A stretch of DNA of 64,000 nucleotides. It comes from Candidatus Corynebacterium faecigallinarum. Its GTDB lineage: Bacteria > Actinomycetota > Actinomycetes > Mycobacteriales > Mycobacteriaceae. The stretch is taken from contig DWVP01000023.1 of the NCBI GenBank assembly GCA_019120175.1, positions 1 through 64,000 on the forward strand. Direction: 5' to 3'. A program made the position numbers and the translations under genes. Below are positions 55,562 through 64,000 of this stretch, one piece after another. The notes beneath the pieces are model-generated. The model had not been told where the DNA came from. It did not search any database and saw nothing but the letters and a program-made list of their open reading frames with translations. Numbering within the stretch: the stretch's first letter is position 1; each line of letters opens with the position of its first letter.

Positions 55562-56728
55562 TCAGCCGGGCAGGCGGACCGGCATCAGCAGGTAGGTGAA
55601 GGTAGATTCCGGGGTCGGGAAGGTCCCGTCGGTGGACTGCTCGGGCAGCTCGGAGGGCTCGGGCACCAGGATGGCCGACCGGGATGCCTGGTTGAATCCG
55701 AAGACCACGCGGTCGGTACCGATGGAGCCCAGACCATCCTTGAGGTAGCTGGGGTGGAAGGCGATGACCAGCGGCTCGCCGGCGAAGGCGCAGGGTAGCT
55801 GCTCCTTGGCTTCGCCGAGGTCACTGCCGCCGGCGGAAAGGGTGAGGTTGCCTTCGCTGAAGTCCATCTTCACTGGGGAGTTGCCGTCGGTGACCAGGGA
55901 GACACGTCGGATCGCGTCGAGCAGCGGCGAGATCTCCACGCTGGCCACGGAAGTGTGGCTCTTCGGCAGCAGGGAGCGGAACTTCGGGAAGTCCGCGTCG
56001 ATGAGCCGGGTGGTGGTGCGACGTTCTGCGGTGGAGATACCGAGAAGACGGCCACCTTCGGGGTCCAGGGCGATTTCGACCGGCTCACCGTGGGCGTCCA
56101 GCGACTTGGCCGTCTCGGCGAGGGTACGGGCCGGGATGAGGAGTTCTCCGGAGATGTCAGCCCGGGCCGGTGCCCAGTCCAGGGTGCGCACGGCGAGACG
56201 GAAGCGGTCGGTGGCGGCGAGCACGAGGTGCTCCCCGTCGATCTCCATGCGGATACCGGTGAGCATCGGCAGGGTGTCGTCGCGGCTCGAGGCGGTGGCG
56301 ACCTGGGTGATGACCTGGGCGAAGAGATCCGGGTCCAGGGTTCCGGCGACCTGCGGGAACTCCGGGAGGACGGGGTAGTCCTCGATGGTCATCGCGGGCA
56401 GCTCGAAGTGGGAACTACCGCAGTTGACCTGGACCTTGGTGCCGTCGAAGTCGAGCTTGACCGGCTTGTCCGGCAGGGCGCCGATGATGTTGGACGCCAA
56501 CCGTCCGGCGACCAGGACCTGGCCTGGCTCGGCGACATCGGCGGAGACACGAACCTTGGTGGACACCTCACGGTCGAAGCCGGAGAGCTGGAGGCCGTCC
56601 TCGGTGGCGTCGATGAGCACACCGCGCAGAATCGGCTGGCTGGCTTTGCTCGGAAGGTTGCGTGCCACCCAGGCCAGTGCCGAGGAAAAATCATCCTTGG
56701 ACACGGTGAAGCTGACGTGCTGGTCCAC
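55562..56728 (-). CDS. dnaN: DNA polymerase III sliding clamp (beta subunit)
   Basis: This 388-aa clamp starts MDQHVSFTVSKDDFSSALAW and shows the family's three repeated domains and the C-terminal YLLMPVRLPG that forms part of the partner-binding pocket. It encircles DNA and tethers the replicase. It lies downstream of dnaA across the oriC intergenic region and upstream of recF. Confidence 0.96.
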   Translation of the reverse strand: MDQHVSFTVSKDDFSSALAWVARNLPSKASQPILRGVLIDATEDGLQLSGFDREVSTKVRVSADVAEPGQVLVAGRLASNIIGALPDKPVKLDFDGTKVQVNCGSSHFELPAMTIEDYPVLPEFPQVAGTLDPDLFAQVITQVATASSRDDTLPMLTGIRMEIDGEHLVLAATDRFRLAVRTLDWAPARADISGELLIPARTLAETAKSLDAHGEPVEIALDPEGGRLLGISTAERRTTTRLIDADFPKFRSLLPKSHTSVASVEISPLLDAIRRVSLVTDGNSPVKMDFSEGNLTLSAGGSDLGEAKEQLPCAFAGEPLVIAFHPSYLKDGLGSIGTDRVVFGFNQASRSAILVPEPSELPEQSTDGTFPTPESTFTYLLMPVRLPG

Positions 56729-57609
56729 GCGAGGGGTCCTTTCTCTGGCGAGTCTCTGGTCGAGTCCTTTTGCTGGAACTCACACTAGCCGACCGGTCGG
56801 ACTCACGGTACCGAGCGGCCATCCTGGCCGAGCTCGTCCGGGAGGGCAGAACGTCGAGGCGATCCGACGATGTGCACACCGGTTGTTTCTTCTTGGAGTT
56901 TTACATGGAAATTTCGGTAGTAGCAGTAGGGGGTGTGGATTCTGTGGATAACAGACGATCCCGGCGGATCCTCTGCTGGTCAGGTTCGTGGCCGTCGGCA
57001 GCGGATTTTGTGCACACTGGGTGCATGCGAGTGTGGATAACTGGGGCGAAATGTGGATAACGTCCGGCGGGTGGTAGCTATCCACAATTTGTGCACTTGG
57101 TGCCCTGTTACTGTCCACTGCTTATCCACAGCGGTGACCTGCGCTTATGTCGAAGTCGGAGTAGTGCCCGCACTGCCGTGACCTGCTGAATTACAAGAAT
57201 GTCATTTGTCCACATCCCGGTGATGGAATGTGGATGGTGCAGGTCGAGAGACGTCGCATTGGCCTGGTCGCGTTGCTGGATGTGACGAAGATCACTTAAT
57301 GACACGTGGTGAATTACAAGAATGTGCAGTTCTCTGTGGAATTGTGGACAACCTCTCGAACCTGCAGGTCATGCAGTGTGGAGAACTGTCAGTTGCTTGT
57401 CCATAACTGGAGGGATCCGGTGGAAAAGCACGTGGACAAGTCTACAACCCCTGGTCAGGCCCGGCCGTGCCCAGTCGACCCCCCGCTGACCCCCGCGCTG
57501 GCCCCCACCGACCCCAGTCGACCTCATCCGGTCCCCCTCTGACCCCCGCTGGCCGGTGACAACGCCGGCCACCGGAGCGTCCTACTGACTGCGTCCTACT
57601 GACAGCGTC
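56729..57609. other. oriC region, dnaN-dnaA intergenic: DnaA-box cluster
   Basis: This 881-bp non-coding stretch holds TGTGGATAA at 56943, 57032 and 57052, CTATCCACA at 57078, a perfect TTATCCACA at 57122, TTGTCCACA at 57206 and TGTGGACAA at 57343. A 16-bp direct repeat (TGAATTACAAGAATGT) lies at 57187-57202 and 57310-57325 in its most A/T-rich part and may mark the unwinding element. This is the most likely replication origin. Confidence 0.88.
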
Positions 57610-59334
57610 TTACTGGCGCGCGCGCGACTTGATGCGCTGGGTGAGCTCCTGGATCTGCTGAAACGTCTTGCGATCCTCCTGGATCGTCGTGCGGACCTTG
57701 CGTTCGGCGTAGATCACGGTCGTATGGTCGCGGCCACCGAAGACCTCGCCGATCTCCTTGAGCGGAAGCTCCGTCAGTTCGCGGCACAGGTACATCGCCA
57801 GCTGACGGGCGGTGACCAGGTAGCGGTGCTTCGCCTTGCCGATCAGTTCATCGGGAGTCACGTTGAAGTAGCTGGTGATCACCTCGATGATGATCTGCGG
57901 AGTGACCTCGACGTCCTTGGGATCAGGCATGATGTCGCGCAGGGCGACCTCCGCAGCCTCCTTGGTCACCGGCTCCTTACTCAGGGAGCAGTACGCGGTG
58001 ACACGGATCAGTGCGCCCTCGAGCTCACGGATCGACTTCTCGTAGCGGCTGGCGATGAGCTCGAGTACGTCGTCCGGCAGGTACGTGCCCTCCATCTGTG
58101 CCTTCTTCGACAGAATCGCCATGCGGGTCTCCAGATCCGGCGTCTGCACGTCGGTGATCAGTCCACCCTCGAACCGGGTGCGCAGCCGATCCTCCAGGGT
58201 GTTCAGCTGCCACGGCGGACGGTCCGAGGACAGCACGATCTGCCGGTTGGCCTGCTGCAACGCATTGAAGGTGTGGAAGAACTCCTCCTGGGTGCTCTCC
58301 TTACCCTGGAGGAACTGGACGTCGTCGACGATGAGCATGTCGAGGTTGCGGTAGCGCCGCTTGAACTGTTCACCACGACCGTCACGCACCGAGTTCACGA
58401 ACTCATTGGTCATCTCCTCACTGGAGATGTAGCGCACCTTCATGCCGGAGCGCAGGTCACGGGCGTAATGGCCGATCGCGTGCAGCAGGTGGGTCTTGCC
58501 CAGGCCCGAATCACCCCAGATGAAAAGGGGGTTGTAGGCCTGCGCCGGACGCTCCGCCACCGCCCGGCAGGCAGCATTGGCGAACTGGTTGGACGACCCC
58601 GTGACGAAGGTGTCGAAGGTGTAGTCCGGGTTCAGCCGGTTCTCGCTGTTGTCCCGGACCCCGCCGCGCGTGTTCTGCACCTCGTTTGCACTGCCACCGC
58701 GCTGCTGGAAATGGGAGCCGGTGAGATCCTCCCAGTGCTGGCGTTGCCGCTCCGGGGTTGTTCCCGGTTCGCCCTGTACGCCCTGGTTGAAGTTGGTGGG
58801 AGCAGATCCGCCGGCCGGCGGCATGTTCTGCTGGAGTCCTGAGTGCATGGGTCGCTGCATCCCCGGCTGTACGCCGGGCTGCATGTCCCGCTGCATGTCC
58901 CCTGGCATTCCGGGCTGCATACCCGACTGTGGGGAGTGAGCGGACTGCGGCGACCCGGAGTCATGGTCGTGATCGGATTCCCGCTGGTAGTCCATCTCGG
59001 GGATCCGCTCCGCTTTCGGGATTACGGTCGGCTCCGAGTCACCCTCCGGAGTCGCGTCCTCCACACTCAGCGACAGAGTCACCGGGTAGCCGACCTCCTC
59101 GTAGAGGACATCGCAGATGAGTTCGGACAGGTGGGTCTCGGTCTCGGTGCGGACCCACTTCGACGGTGCCGTGAGCACGACGATGCGGTTCACCAGGATC
59201 ACCGGGGTGAGCTGGCGCAACAGACTACGGTGCCGTTTCGTCAGCCTGGGGAATTCGGCGGAGTCTTCGTCGGCGCTGACCCAGCGGTCGACCAGGTTCG
59301 CCCAGATGTCCGGGAAATTGAGGGCATCGGGCAT
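57610..59334 (-). CDS. dnaA: Chromosomal replication initiator DnaA
   Basis: This roughly 574-aa protein has domain I at 1-95, a long linker with Met/Gln/Pro-Gly repeats (about 138-172, such as [18 protein letters not shown]), an AAA+ domain III (Walker A GDSGLGKT 274-281, Walker B LIVDD about 334-338) and a DNA-binding domain IV with the signature [14 protein letters not shown] near 534. ATG 59334 is favoured because family homology starts there; AAAAGGA lies about 12 bases upstream. The stop is followed by repeated TAGGACGC-like octamers. DnaA boxes flank the gene on both sides. Confidence 0.96.
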   Translation of the reverse strand: MPDALNFPDIWANLVDRWVSADEDSAEFPRLTKRHRSLLRQLTPVILVNRIVVLTAPSKWVRTETETHLSELICDVLYEEVGYPVTLSLSVEDATPEGDSEPTVIPKAERIPEMDYQRESDHDHDSGSPQSAHSPQSGMQPGMPGDMQRDMQPGVQPGMQRPMHSGLQQNMPPAGGSAPTNFNQGVQGEPGTTPERQRQHWEDLTGSHFQQRGGSANEVQNTRGGVRDNSENRLNPDYTFDTFVTGSSNQFANAACRAVAERPAQAYNPLFIWGDSGLGKTHLLHAIGHYARDLRSGMKVRYISSEEMTNEFVNSVRDGRGEQFKRRYRNLDMLIVDDVQFLQGKESTQEEFFHTFNALQQANRQIVLSSDRPPWQLNTLEDRLRTRFEGGLITDVQTPDLETRMAILSKKAQMEGTYLPDDVLELIASRYEKSIRELEGALIRVTAYCSLSKEPVTKEAAEVALRDIMPDPKDVEVTPQIIIEVITSYFNVTPDELIGKAKHRYLVTARQLAMYLCRELTELPLKEIGEVFGGRDHTTVIYAERKVRTTIQEDRKTFQQIQELTQRIKSRARQ

Positions 59335-60105
59335 GTAGGCGAGGGTCCTTTTCTTGGGCTGTGCAGTCTGTGCGGGCTGTGCGGGCGTTGTGGTCTGTGC
59401 GGGCGGTGTGGGTGGCGGCGGTATCCACCGTTTCTCCGCATTGTTCCCCCAACAGTGTTCACACCGCGGGAGGTGCCCTGAACTGGGTATCCACATCTTT
59501 GTGCACACATGTGGATAACTCGCTCGGGCGCGTTCTGCACATCGTACCGGCACGGTGTGGACAACTTCAACCTTCTCTTGTGAATGCGGGCTGACCTTGG
59601 AAAACTACCCCTCAACCGGAGGTTTAGAGTCTCAGGGTGGATAGAGTTATCCACATTAGCTCGAGGTGACCTGGGAGGATTTTGAGCGACCTGCAGGTTC
59701 ACATGTGGACAACTATGTGGGGAGAGTGTCCAGGGCCGTCGGACCACAGAGTGACTTGCGGCGGTGCGGTCAATTAAATGACAAAGGTGTACTTCTGTTT
59801 TCCTCGCGTTGTTCCCCGGTGTTCTTCCGTGTCGCTTTTTGATATACGACCCAGAACCACGTAGGGTTTAGATCGTCTTCGAGTGACACTGTGGCCGTCG
59901 CGACCGATCGGTGATCGGTCCGGCATCACCGTCTCACTCAACACCGTCATAGGACGGAGGGACAGTGCAAGGTACCTCCGGGTGCCGTTACCGTCCCACC
60001 CCCACCGACCGCAGTCGCGGTCCTCTGCGCCGACCGGGCTGCACCACAGTCCAGCCGGTATGCGATCGCGGCGAACGATAAGAACAACTTGAAGGAGTGA
60101 GTACC
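59335..60105. other. dnaA-rpmH intergenic region with a second DnaA-box cluster
   Basis: It contains GTATCCACA (59487), TGTGGATAA (59510), TGTGGACAA (59556), a perfect TTATCCACA (59647) and TGTGGACAA (59704). These could autoregulate dnaA or form part of oriC. The right half must hold the rpmH-rnpA promoter; GATATACGAC near 59840 is a -10 candidate. Confidence 0.75.
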
Positions 60106-60249
60106 GTGGCCAAGGGCAAGCGTACTTTCCAGCCCAACACCCGTCGTCGCGCTCGCAAGCACGGCTTCCGCGCTCGCATGAGCACCCGCGCCGGCCGCGC
60201 CATCGTCTCGGCCCGTCGCCGCAGGGGCCGTAAGAGCGTCTCCGCGTAA
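60106..60249 (+). CDS. rpmH: 50S ribosomal protein L34
   Basis: This 47-aa basic protein reads [20 protein letters not shown] and continues with [11 protein letters not shown] ... RRGRKSVSA. It is unmistakably L34, a late-assembling protein of the large ribosomal subunit. GTG 60106 follows GAAGGAG by eight bases. It heads the rpmH-rnpA-yidD-yidC cluster and is divergent from dnaA across the upstream box cluster. Confidence 0.98.
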   Translation: MAKGKRTFQPNTRRRARKHGFRARMSTRAGRAIVSARRRRGRKSVSA

Positions 60250-60275
60250 CACACGCGGAAACCAACACCACCGCA

Positions 60276-60632
60276 GTGCTTTCCCCGGAACACCGTCTCC
60301 GGTCGACCTCGCTTTTCGGCGAGACCGTCCGCCGAGGCAGGAAAAAGGGGACGCGCACCGTGGTGGTGTATCTGTATGTCCAGGGGGGAACGTTCACCGG
60401 GGGTCCGCGCATGGGACTCGTCGTCTCGAAGGCCGTCGGCAACGCCGTGACGCGCCACGCGGTGTCGCGGCGTCTACGGCATGTCACTGCAAGCGTCCTA
60501 CAGGACCCGCAGGACGCAACGCTGGAACCCGGCGCCTGCCTCGTGCTGCGCGCACTGCCGGCCGCGGCGACCGCGAGCTCGAAGGAGTTGGAGGCCGATG
60601 TGCGACGGGCACTCCGGCGACTCAGCGCCTGA
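60276..60632 (+). CDS. rnpA: Ribonuclease P protein component
   Basis: This 118-aa RNase P protein begins [25 protein letters not shown] and contains the RNR-type helix [25 protein letters not shown], which contacts RNase P RNA and precursor tRNA. The start is GTG 60276, 26 bp after rpmH. Its 3' end overlaps the yidD start by 35 bp. Confidence 0.95.
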   Translation: MLSPEHRLRSTSLFGETVRRGRKKGTRTVVVYLYVQGGTFTGGPRMGLVVSKAVGNAVTRHAVSRRLRHVTASVLQDPQDATLEPGACLVLRALPAAATASSKELEADVRRALRRLSA

Positions 60633-61002
60633 GGCGGGGGCGCTCACCGGTGCCCAGTATGGCGCCGAGCATGGCCCCCACCCTGGCCCCCAGTTTGGCG
60701 CCCAGCGTGGCACCGAGTCCGGCGGGAATCGCGGGACACCAACCCCCGGAGACACCTCCGCCGGCCGTGCCCGACTGACACGACGTCTCATTCTGGGTTA
60801 CCAGAACTATCTTTCACCCCTTAAACTGGGACCGTCGTGCCGTTTTGAACCAACCTGCAGCGCGTACGCCCTGACTGCCCTGTCCCGGCATGGTCTGATC
60901 AAGGGTGTCATCCTCAGTGTGGGCCGCCTCGCCAGATGTGGACCGTGGCACCCCGGCGGCTGGGACCCTGTCCCGCCGGCACGCCGCCGGACGAAGAAGT
61001 AA
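60598..61002 (+). CDS. yidD: Membrane protein insertion efficiency factor YidD
   Basis: This roughly 134-aa protein has a YidD domain in the C-terminal 75 residues ([49 protein letters not shown]) with the conserved cysteines. The N-terminal 55 residues form a Gly/Pro/His-rich extension ([12 protein letters not shown]) absent from compact homologues. ATG 60598 has GGAGG close upstream and overlaps rnpA. It assists YidC-dependent membrane insertion. Confidence 0.92.
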   Translation: MCDGHSGDSAPEAGALTGAQYGAEHGPHPGPQFGAQRGTESGGNRGTPTPGDTSAGRARLTRRLILGYQNYLSPLKLGPSCRFEPTCSAYALTALSRHGLIKGVILSVGRLARCGPWHPGGWDPVPPARRRTKK

Positions 61003-61075
61003 CACACAAGTCCGACTTGTTCGACAAGACCGACCAGACCGACCATCTTCCGACAACAAGGAGATTGCACTAGCA

Positions 61076-62398
61076 GTGCTTGACTTCATCTACTACCCCA
61101 TCTCGGCGGTGCTGTGGTTCTGGCACAAAGTCTTCGGCTTTGTGCTGGGCCCGGACTCCGGCCTCTCCTGGGCCCTCGCGATTATCTTCCTCGTGGTGAC
61201 CATCCGCAGTCTCCTCGTTCGCCCCACCATCAAGCAGCTGCGCTCCAGTCGCAAGATGCAGGAAATGCAGCCGCGAATGCAGGCGATCCGTAAGAAGTAC
61301 GCCAACGATCAGCAGCAGCAGGCACTGGAGATGCGCAAACTCCAGAAGGAGATGGGTGTCAACCCGCTCGCCTCCTGTTTGCCCATGCTGGTGCAGATCC
61401 CGATCTTCATCGGCCTGTTCCACGTGCTTCGCTCCTTCAACCGCACCGGTGACGGCATGGGTCAGCTCGGCATGACCATCGAGGAGACCCGTAACACCTC
61501 GAACTACGTCTTCGGTGTCGACGAGGTCCAGTCCTTCCTGGACGCCCGCCTGTTCGGTACCCCGCTGTCTGGCTTCATCTCCATGAGTGAGGACGCCTTT
61601 GGCGCATTCGCCGCCGATGGTTCGGTCGACTTCGAGCGCTGGAACATCATCATCGTCGTTCTGCCGTTGATGGCGATCGCCTCGGTGCTGATGCACTTCA
61701 ACGCCCGCATGTCGATGGACCGGCAGAAGAAGCGTCAGGCTGCGCAGCCGAAGAAGAAGGCGGGAACTGCGCAGGAAGACATGATGCAGAACCAGATGAT
61801 GATGATGCAGAAGCTGATGCTCTGGGTCATGCCGGTGATGATGTTCGCCGGTGGTTTCCTCTGGCAGGTCGGTCTGGCCGTCTACATGTGCGCCAACACC
61901 ACCTGGATGTTCGTCCAGCAGCTCCTCGTCTTCCGCAAGATGGACCGCGAAGAGGAGGAGGAGAAGGAGGCGAAGCTCGCCGCCAAGCGCACCAACGCCC
62001 CCAAGCCGGGTAAGAAGCCGAAGGGCGGCGCTGCTGCCGCTGCCGCCAGCGCCGGCAATGTCGCGACGGTGTCCGGAGAGGACGCCGGGGACGCTCAGGA
62101 CGCTCAGGACGCCCTGGAGGGCCGGGACGGTGCCGAGGTCGTCAAGGATGCTTCTGCGGTCTCCCAGGCCTCCAGCGGCTCCGCTGAGGGCGCCGGCTCC
62201 TCCTCCAAGTTGGATGACGAGCAGGCCCGGAAATACCGCGCCCAGGCCGAGGCGATGACCCCCGAGGCCCTCGACTCCGCCATCACCCGACTGCAGGACG
62301 TCATCGACAACCCGCCGTCGAAGAACCAACGAAAGAAGCGTGGCCGGAACCTCGAGTTCCTCGCCATCCTGGAGGACGTCAAGCAGTCCAAGGCCTGA
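61076..62398 (+). CDS. yidC: Membrane protein insertase YidC
   Basis: This roughly 440-aa Oxa1/YidC insertase begins MLDFIYYPISAVLWFWHKVFG at GTG 61076, as in other corynebacteria. It has five helices, the coiled coil RKMQEMQPRMQAIRKKYAND in the first cytoplasmic loop and ASCLPMLVQIPIFIGLF after it. The cytoplasmic C-terminus is long, with acidic and Lys-rich low-complexity stretches and a helical end (EALDSAITRLQDVIDNPP). AAGGAG lies 12 bases upstream. It is followed by a strong terminator. Confidence 0.95.
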   Translation: MLDFIYYPISAVLWFWHKVFGFVLGPDSGLSWALAIIFLVVTIRSLLVRPTIKQLRSSRKMQEMQPRMQAIRKKYANDQQQQALEMRKLQKEMGVNPLASCLPMLVQIPIFIGLFHVLRSFNRTGDGMGQLGMTIEETRNTSNYVFGVDEVQSFLDARLFGTPLSGFISMSEDAFGAFAADGSVDFERWNIIIVVLPLMAIASVLMHFNARMSMDRQKKRQAAQPKKKAGTAQEDMMQNQMMMMQKLMLWVMPVMMFAGGFLWQVGLAVYMCANTTWMFVQQLLVFRKMDREEEEEKEAKLAAKRTNAPKPGKKPKGGAAAAAASAGNVATVSGEDAGDAQDAQDALEGRDGAEVVKDASAVSQASSGSAEGAGSSSKLDDEQARKYRAQAEAMTPEALDSAITRLQDVIDNPPSKNQRKKRGRNLEFLAILEDVKQSKA

Positions 62399-62411
62399 CT
62401 CCCCTCGCACC

Positions 62412-62440
62412 GACGCCCCGACCTTCATGGTCGGGGCGTC
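62412..62440 (+). terminator. Terminator after yidC
   Basis: GACGCCCCGACC pairs perfectly with GGTCGGGGCGTC around a 5-nt loop, 13 bp past the yidC stop. Confidence 0.85.
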
Positions 62441-62452
62441 CTGCTGTCTGGG

Positions 62453-63130
62453 ATGGAGTCCACTGCCGCTATGCTGGACCTCGTGAGTATCGACGACGTT
62501 CCAGAGATCCCCGCCATCGCCACCGAGGTCTTCGGTGACCGTGCAGCACTGGCTGTGTCCTACGCTGGCTGGCTGGCGGACGCCGGCGTTGTCCGTGGGC
62601 TGATCGGCCCACGTGAGGTTCCCCGCCTGTGGGACCGGCACATTCTGAACAGTGCCGTGCTGGGCGATGTCATCGACGGGGGGGCTCGTGTGGTGGATGT
62701 AGGCTCCGGTGCCGGGCTTCCCGGTATCCCGCTGGCGATCGCCCGCCCGGATCTGACTGTCCAGCTGGTGGAGCCGCTGCTGCGACGGGCTACCTTCCTC
62801 AAGGAGGTCGTTGACGATCTGGGTTTGACCAATGTCGAGGTGTACCGGGGTCGTGCCGAGGAGAAGGACATCATCTCCGCGGTGGGTGGCGCGGACGTGG
62901 TGACCTCCCGCGCCGTCGCCCCGGTCGGACGTCTCATCCGGTGGTCGCTGCCCTTGGCGCGTAAGGGCGGTGCGGTGAAAGCGCTCAAGGGTTCCTCCGT
63001 GACCGAAGAGCTGGTGCGCGATCGCAATGAGATCCGTAAGGCCGGAGGATCCGACGGTGAGGTCGTGTCGGTCGGCGAGGGTGTGTTGTCGCAGCCGACG
63101 TTCGTGGCCGTGGTGGAGCGACGCCGCTGA
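62453..63130 (+). CDS. rsmG: 16S rRNA (guanine-N7) methyltransferase RsmG/GidB
   Basis: This roughly 225-aa SAM methyltransferase modifies G527 (E. coli numbering) in helix 18 of 16S rRNA. Family motifs are RLWDRHILNSAVL, VVDVGSGAGLPGIPLAI (SAM site), the TSRAVAP turn and GGAVKALKGS. Starts at ATG 62453, ATG 62471 and GTG 62483 are all possible; none has a strong ribosome site, and the last gives a length closest to relatives. It sits between yidC and parA as in most actinobacteria. Confidence 0.93.
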   Translation: MESTAAMLDLVSIDDVPEIPAIATEVFGDRAALAVSYAGWLADAGVVRGLIGPREVPRLWDRHILNSAVLGDVIDGGARVVDVGSGAGLPGIPLAIARPDLTVQLVEPLLRRATFLKEVVDDLGLTNVEVYRGRAEEKDIISAVGGADVVTSRAVAPVGRLIRWSLPLARKGGAVKALKGSSVTEELVRDRNEIRKAGGSDGEVVSVGEGVLSQPTFVAVVERRR

Positions 63131-63203
63131 GCGTCAGTGGGGGCGATGTGACGCTGAATGACATTGTTGTCATTTCGGTCCGGTGCATCGAAGCGACGGC
63201 CGA

Positions 63204-63219
63204 TGTTTCACGTGAAACC
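63204..63219. promoter_or_regulatory. parS site TGTTTCACGTGAAACC
   Basis: 15 of 16 positions match the parS consensus. The site lies just upstream of parA. Confidence 0.92.
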
Positions 63220-63278
63220 TCCGTTGTTCACACGCGGGAAGGCGACTACTGTTGAGGGTTAGACGGGGACACCGTGAA

Positions 63279-63294
63279 TGTTTCACGTGAAACC
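63279..63294. promoter_or_regulatory. parS site TGTTTCACGTGAAACC
   Basis: Identical to the site at 63204 and 75 bp away, 52 bp before the parA start. Confidence 0.92.
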
Positions 63295-63345
63295 CCTCCC
63301 CCGCCTCGTGACCGTCCGGGGCAATACACTGTGCAAAGGTAGTTC

Positions 63346-64000
63346 ATGATTCCATCTGAGTGGGATGACACCCCCATCGCTGATGCCGCCCGTCGGGCAG
63401 CGCGCATTCAGAGCCCAGAGCGTCTCACCCTGAACCGGCCCTCAACGACCCGTATCCTCACGGTGTCGAATCAGAAAGGTGGTGTCGGCAAGACCACCTC
63501 AACGGTGAACCTGGCGTGGGCGTTGGCACTGCACGGGATGAAGGTTCTGGTCGTCGACCTCGACCCGCAGGGTAACGCCTCGACTGCTTGCGGTGCCGAG
63601 CACCGGATGGGCACACCGTCCAGCTATGAGCTGTTGATCGGTGAGAAGAAGCCGGATGAGGTCATCCAGGTGAACTCGGAAAACGAGAATCTGCATTGCA
63701 TTCCGGCGACCATCGATCTCGCCGGAGCGGAGATTGAACTGGTGTCGATGGTCCGGCGTGAGTACCGACTCATCGATGCGCTACGTAGGAGCTATCTGGC
63801 TGAGTCCGGATACGATTACGTCTTCATCGACTGCCCGCCGTCCCTGGGCCTTCTCACGATCAACGCCATGAACACTGCCACCGAGGTGCTCATCCCGATC
63901 CAGTGTGAGTACTACGCCCTGGAGGGTGTGGGGCAGCTCCTCAACAACATCACGATGATCCGCGAGCACCTGAACCCGAGACTGCATGTCTCCGCCGTGC
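63346..64000 (+). CDS. parA: Chromosome-partitioning ATPase ParA (3' end outside window)
   Basis: The first 218 codons are present from ATG 63346. A short N-terminal extension is followed by the deviant Walker A motif SNQKGGVGKTTSTVNLAWAL, the DLDPQGNAST switch region and the Walker B region YDYVFIDCPPSLGLLTINAM. This is a Soj/ParA P-loop ATPase that drives origin segregation with ParB bound at parS. The gene is open at the right edge. Two parS sites lie in its 215-bp upstream region. Confidence 0.96.
   Translation, partial: MIPSEWDDTPIADAARRAARIQSPERLTLNRPSTTRILTVSNQKGGVGKTTSTVNLAWALALHGMKVLVVDLDPQGNASTACGAEHRMGTPSSYELLIGEKKPDEVIQVNSENENLHCIPATIDLAGAEIELVSMVRREYRLIDALRRSYLAESGYDYVFIDCPPSLGLLTINAMNTATEVLIPIQCEYYALEGVGQLLNNITMIREHLNPRLHVSAV

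Noticed and set aside
57724..58842. 372-codon plus-strand frame opposite dnaA
   Set aside because: It is antisense to dnaA and unrelated to any family.
59335..59553. Extending DnaA upstream to 59553
   Set aside because: The added 73 residues (Cys/Trp/Pro/Thr-rich) lack DnaA domain I features and overlap DnaA boxes; [15 protein letters not shown] looks like the true start.
61070..62641. 523-codon minus-strand frame opposite yidC
   Set aside because: It is antisense to yidC; the His/Leu-rich repeats mirror the Met/Gln codons of yidC.

Overview
The window is high-GC actinobacterial chromosome spanning a replication origin. The order parA-rsmG-yidC-yidD-rnpA-rpmH / dnaA-dnaN-recF-dciA-gyrB ... 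gyrA-DUF3566-tRNA-Ile-tRNA-Ala, an actinobacterial rrn leader at the left edge, parS sites, a lipoprotein with LGFP-type repeats and a ROK regulator between gyrB and gyrA all point to Corynebacterium. The species cannot be named from this sequence alone. Transcription diverges from the dnaA region: dnaA to gyrA run on the minus strand and rpmH to parA on the plus strand.

Layout. 1-244: promoter and leader of an rRNA operon that runs left out of the window. 245-8.6 kb: a methyltransferase, a secreted SGNH hydrolase, small proteins, a TPP riboswitch with an SDR and an FMN monooxygenase, an AlkZ-like protein and a YhgE-like membrane protein. 8.3-10.9 kb: an MMPL transporter. 11.3-19.7 kb: a complete biotin-independent malonate decarboxylase and malonate uptake locus (madL-madM-mdcA-mdcB-mdcCD-mdcE-mdcG-mdcH) with a divergent LysR regulator; the acyl-carrier and beta subunits are fused in one gene. 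20-27.4 kb: a secreted lipase, two paralogous acyltransferase-3 membrane proteins and a TetR/membrane-protein pair. 27.6-34.8 kb: a decayed 7.2-kb island in the 3' end of tRNA-Ala(CGC). It is bounded by a 15-bp direct repeat and holds a truncated integrase, an IS3 element, an IS481 element inside an alcohol dehydrogenase, a lipoprotein and a possible secreted-peptide/membrane-protein pair. 35.2-37.1 kb: a tandem array of very small amphipathic or hydrophobic peptide genes (32-41 aa), each with its own terminator, one of them a remnant. They resemble corynebacterial channel-forming peptides. 37.9-41.1 kb: tRNA-Ala, tRNA-Ile, a DUF3566 protein and gyrA. 41.2-51.7 kb: iron and sulfur functions, with a siderophore-interacting protein, entA-entC-entB homologues behind a DtxR-like box, a nonsense-interrupted sulfonate-type monooxygenase, an SsuR-like ROK regulator and a hydrolase. 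51.7-64 kb: the replication and segregation core with oriC boxes on both sides of dnaA.

How it fits together. Malonate is imported by MadLM and decarboxylated by the Mdc complex on an acyl carrier whose prosthetic group is made and attached by MdcB, MdcG and MdcH. The ent genes would make 2,3-dihydroxybenzoate, and the siderophore-interacting protein would release iron from ferric chelates. ParA, with ParB outside the window and the parS sites, segregates the origin region. The most unusual items are the tandem peptide array, the TPP-controlled oxidoreductase pair, the MdcC-MdcD fusion and the island in tRNA-Ala.
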